A stretch of 64,000 bases of DNA from contig JBAMJV010008849.1 in assembly GCA_037951105.1 (NCBI GenBank), positions 18,501 through 82,500 of the forward strand. The letters are read 5' to 3'. The notes under the pieces are model-generated. The model saw only the letters and a list, made by a program, of their open reading frames with translations. It searched no databases and had not been told where the DNA came from. Positions 21,301 through 64,000 of the stretch are shown one piece after another (positions within the stretch are counted from its first letter, which is position 1; every line of letters starts with the position of its first letter). The position numbers and the translations under genes are program-made. The DNA comes from Echinarachnius parma. Its lineage: Eukaryota > Echinodermata > Echinoidea > Clypeasteroida > Echinarachniidae.

Positions 21301-23120
21301 CGATGGTCTGTTGTAATATTTTGGTCAACATTTAAGGCCTTTTTTGGCGACTTTAATCGATGGTTTTGAAAGCGTCGCGGCACCAGCTTCGCGGTTGCAC
21401 AAATCGAAATAGCGGGACTTCACAAGCAGCTATGCCGTTAGCTACCGGTGACATGAACGTGGAGAGAGTACCGTACTCCTGCGCGCACCGTACCGGTTAC
21501 GTCCATATGTATGGTGGCTATAAATAGGGATGCCGATCACAAAATCTAACTTTTGATTTCGGCACAATCATGACAAACAACTTACCAGACTGTAATCTCC
21601 GAACACCAACATGTCCTCTCACCAAGTTTGAAGTTATTCCGACTGTTAATTGCTGAGATATTAAGGTGCAAAGTTGATTCAAAAACGACCCTTTTTTGGA
21701 GCTTTCAAATTACGCGCGCTTGAAACTATATGATATTGGCCGTGCGAGAACCAAATTGGAGGGGGTGTGGCTTGCGATCGCAAAAAAAGTTCGACGAAAG
21801 TTCAATTAACATGATGAAGTTCAAATGCTAGTCTTACTTTCAAGGCAAACTTCTTTCATCAATTCTACGTCAACGAATATCATTAATAATACATATTTAT
21901 TTCCAAATGAACAAAACATGTTGTCCCCACAGCATAACAAGCGCATATTACAGGCTAAAGCCCCCTCTCTTTAACCACCCCCACCCCTTCCCCTCAATCT
22001 CAATGTTGCTACGCCAGCTGAAAGTAAACCTATTCAGCCTCGAGCGGCTGTGCCAGGCGTTGGCGAGACGTGTACATACCCGAAGCCACGGCGCGCTGCG
22101 GTGCAGGAACCAGCGCGGACGTTTACTGTACATAGCATGCGACACACGTAGGCACGATCGTTGTTGTTTTTGTTGCAATATACTGTAACACAGTAGCGTG
22201 CGAACTGACTTGTTTGTTCAAGTTTTTTTTTCTTTTTTATCAATGAATAACCTAGGCTTTGTACAATTCGCAAAAAAAAACACAAACACAATAAACTGTA
22301 TAGTCCCTACTCTAATGTGTATATACGAACGGGTTAATATAGAAAACAAATAATACTTAGCGTCTGAAAGCGATACTATACACACTACGTAACAGTCATA
22401 ACACGTCCGTGATTCATGAATAATTCATTAGCTACGTAGTGGATTTCGCGATGCTATGAATAATTCATAAGCCAAAGTACATGTCTATTTCAGTTTTTTG
22501 GGGCGTGCGTGGCTATCCTTCACCCTTTTTTGGTGAATAGGGGCTCAAAAAATTGGAAAAAAAATAACCTAGATGCCCTTAAATGCGCATGATCAGAAAC
22601 TTATTGATGGAGAAATTATGGATTTTTTTCGTTTTTAAAAATATAAGGAATGTGGGCGCGGTCATGCGCAAATAAGGTGATATAGGTTGAATGCCCATGT
22701 ATTCACTGAGTCACTCAAACTATTTTTCAGATCAGGCGTTTGGTGGTGCATAAGGATTAAGTGAGATTATCAACAGCGCCCCCTCGAAATTCATTGGCGC
22801 CCTCATTACATAGTCTGCCCGTTCAATCACTCGGACTTATCGCTGTTATTATCTGCCGATATCAGAGGAATCCTTTCGTATGTAAGTGTATTTGCATTAA
22901 AATATGAACAACGGTGAATTACACATGCTGCTGATTGTGATTGTGTGATAATCTGTCTTTTTATTCATGGAAAATTTTGTGATTTTATACCGATTTGTAT
23001 ATGGCGAACAAGGCGAAACGCGTACACACTGTACGTACGGACATTATCGCGAAAAAAGGGTCGACATGTACGGAGCTCCAGCGGCATCCCTAGTGTTTGT
23101 TTGTTCCTTTTTTTAATAAA
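21300..23120. promoter_or_regulatory. CpG-richer region, possible promoters of SDCBP and POLE
   Basis: This stretch has visibly more CG dinucleotides than its surroundings (for example 21360-21490, 22020-22160, 22780-23090) and lies between the divergent genes. A palindrome atgaataattcat occurs twice, at about 22415 and 22457. ATG at 23001 opens a frame beginning MANKAKRVHT that could be the missing first POLE exon: about 20 codons end in the required phase 2. The only donor there, GTCGAC, is poor. The frame at 21360 (MVLKASRHQLRG) is a weaker alternative. No TATA box or initiator can be assigned, so this is a guess from composition and position. Confidence 0.3.
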
Positions 23121-23234
23121 AAATAAAAAATAAATAAATAAATTATAAATTAATAATAATAATCATTCATGTCTCATGACCATGTCATTCAATTGACAAT
23201 ATTGTCAATGTCAATTGTCATGTCTGTGACTATG

Positions 23235-24293
23235 CAACGCTCGAAATTAACTTTTTTTGCTGGTGGCCCGATCGGGCAAGTAGAATTGGTATTTATCCAA
23301 TATTGGTGGCCCGAAACAGAAATTTGGTGGCCCGAAAAAACAAGGAAAAACAAAAGAAAACAGTGAACGGTAATCTTAGCTTTTCATAAGAATTAATTAA
23401 TGAAAATAACATCTAAAATCACCACCCTGATCAAAAATCCGTAAAGGAATATATAAACCCAACATTGAATCAGTAAAAGGTAATTTTGGAGTGATGAAAT
23501 GTTACAATTTCAGCCCTTTCTCTGTGCGATTTTGTCAACTTACAAGTTGAAAGTTGAAATTATACACAAAACAACATGCATGGGACTGAACTAGAACTGT
23601 CACAAAATTGGCATGAAACATCTACAAAAGTACAAAACTAGATAAAACAAAATCTGTACTACCTTATTATGAGTCCTATATTTGAAGTTCTTTCAAATTA
23701 TGTGATGCTTTAAAAGATAATAAGGCCTTTCTGGCTTTCTTGCCCAAACGAATTTGCGCAAATTGGACTGAATTGAAGACAAGTCAAAGCATAGTTGCAG
23801 AGTTGACTAGACTGTGTGTGGCTATGCGAATTGCTGTATTAAGCTGATGTACATACCGTCCCCATTTATATTACATGGGGCCAGTACAAGGTACATGTAC
23901 CAGCATGTGTGTACACTTCTAGTTCTACTTGTATGCACTAGTAGTAGACGGGTAAATCAGTCTTTCTCTTTGTTGTTTGTCTCCCCAAGACGTCATAATT
24001 TTCATAGGCACCTCCAGAACGAGATGAATTTTTCTGTCTAATCACGCACATTTCTCCAGATTATCGCCGTTAGCAGATTTGCGCTCGCTATTTTGTTGAT
24101 TTTTTCCACTGATTTCCTTTGTTTTTTATGCCTGGTTTTGGCGATGTTTGAAATGTCAAATTTTCAGATTTACATTTGGAAATCTTACTGGCCCAATCGG
24201 GCCACTAAAATAGAGCAATTATGATTTTTTGGTGGCCCGACAGAGATTTTTGGTGGCCCCGGGCCATCGGGCCTGTGCTAATTTCGAGCGTTG
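23235..24293. mobile_element. hAT-like non-autonomous element, 1059 bp
   Basis: The inverted ends CAACGCTCGAAATTA and TAATTTCGAGCGTTG are flanked by a 7-base direct repeat GACTATG (23228-23234 and 24294-24300). Both arms carry ggtggcccgatcgggc-like motifs. No transposase frame. The duplication is 7 bases where hAT elements usually make 8, so the superfamily is tentative. Confidence 0.8.
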
Positions 24294-24811
24294 GACTATG
24301 TGTAATTTGGTGTTTGTTGACAAAACTCAAGTCAAAAGACATCGACGGCAGTTTCACATCAGATTAGCTTTTTAAAGTTATAAAAGTAGACAAAGTTCAA
24401 TTTAATTTTAAAAGTTAAAAGTTAAAATTCACGCAAAGATAATTAATTTACAAAATTTTACACTTACAGTACTAGATTGACTTTATCTACTAATCTAGTA
24501 AAATTTGTTAATAATTAACTCGAGCAGTCTCATTCAATCATTAATATGAACATTATTAACATTTTATTGTAAACTTTGTCTTTAATTTACAATTACAAAC
24601 AAATATAAGTTTATGGTATGTATGGTAATGGTATGTTCAGGAAATAATAAATATGTTGTCTTCACGAATTAAACAATCAAAAGGATCTTAGTTACTATAA
24701 ATGTAAATAAAAACAATATTAAACACAAGTCACTGAGTGATGATATGATCACCTTGTCATGGTGAAGAAAATGTCTATTTCTATTTTCTGCTTCATCTTT
24801 GTTTGACACAG

Positions 24812-63786
<38,975 letters not shown>

Positions 63787-64000
63787 GTAAGTCTTATCTT
63801 ATAAATCAATGTTTGCATCAATTTTGTAATGATAATGTCCTCTTTTTGCAAGCCAAAGTTCAGAAGTTGTGAGTTGTCTTATATGAACAAAATGCCATTT
63901 AAGAGCTAGTCTGAGAAGATTCACGCGTTTGTTTTTTAATATTACATTTTTTTTACATTTTTTTTTTTACTTTACTTTATTAAATGTATAGAGAAAACAT

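Noticed and set aside
21907-22188. 93- and 85-codon frames in the CpG-richer region
   Set aside because: No recognisable domain; three overlapping frames on both strands are open, as expected from base composition.

Overview
The window is eukaryotic nuclear DNA, AT-rich, intron-rich and crowded with short inverted-repeat transposons, tRNA-derived SINEs and trinucleotide tracts. The two genes are animal genes with invertebrate-style architecture. The SINE and LINE tails (gcgctatataa followed by ATT repeats), the catgtacatgta-rich background and the many TTAA-flanked MITEs suggest a marine deuterostome, most likely an echinoderm. That placement is inference; nothing in the window fixes the species.

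Two protein genes lie head to head. On the minus strand (15831 down to 8070) is a complete syntenin gene (SDCBP): seven coding exons, 299 codons, both PDZ domains and two LYPSL motifs. On the plus strand (24812 to 63786, running off the right edge) is the catalytic subunit of DNA polymerase epsilon (POLE). I could place 44 coding exons whose splice sites and phases all agree (2152 complete codons). Only the short first exon and the last exons are missing. The exonuclease, polymerase, P-domain cysteines, inactive C-terminal polymerase and the start of the CysA zinc module are all readable.

Layout: 1-8070 has no gene; it holds AT-rich DNA, a tandem array with an inserted MITE, ATC tracts and MITEs. 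8070-15831 is SDCBP. 15.9-24.8 kb is intergenic or 5' UTR territory, with TTAA MITEs, a split LINE fragment, a more CpG-rich stretch (about 21.3-23.1 kb) that may hold the promoters, and a 1.06 kb hAT-like element. 24.8-64 kb is POLE, whose introns carry SINEs, foldback elements and GAT microsatellites.

The most striking feature is not a gene. At least 16 of the 44 POLE exons and three or four of the seven SDCBP exons have partial copies of themselves in the neighbouring intron. Nearly every copy spans one splice junction. Copies with an acceptor lie upstream of the real exon and copies with a donor lie downstream, and I found none that is a whole exon. The extreme case is POLE exon 9: eight truncated copies, most of them about 115-150 bases apart, precede the real exon. 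Most carry a splice acceptor, open reading, a stop and an AATAAA-like site. A second pattern is GAT or GATT microsatellites that begin right at splice donors in both genes, always in the sense orientation of the host gene.
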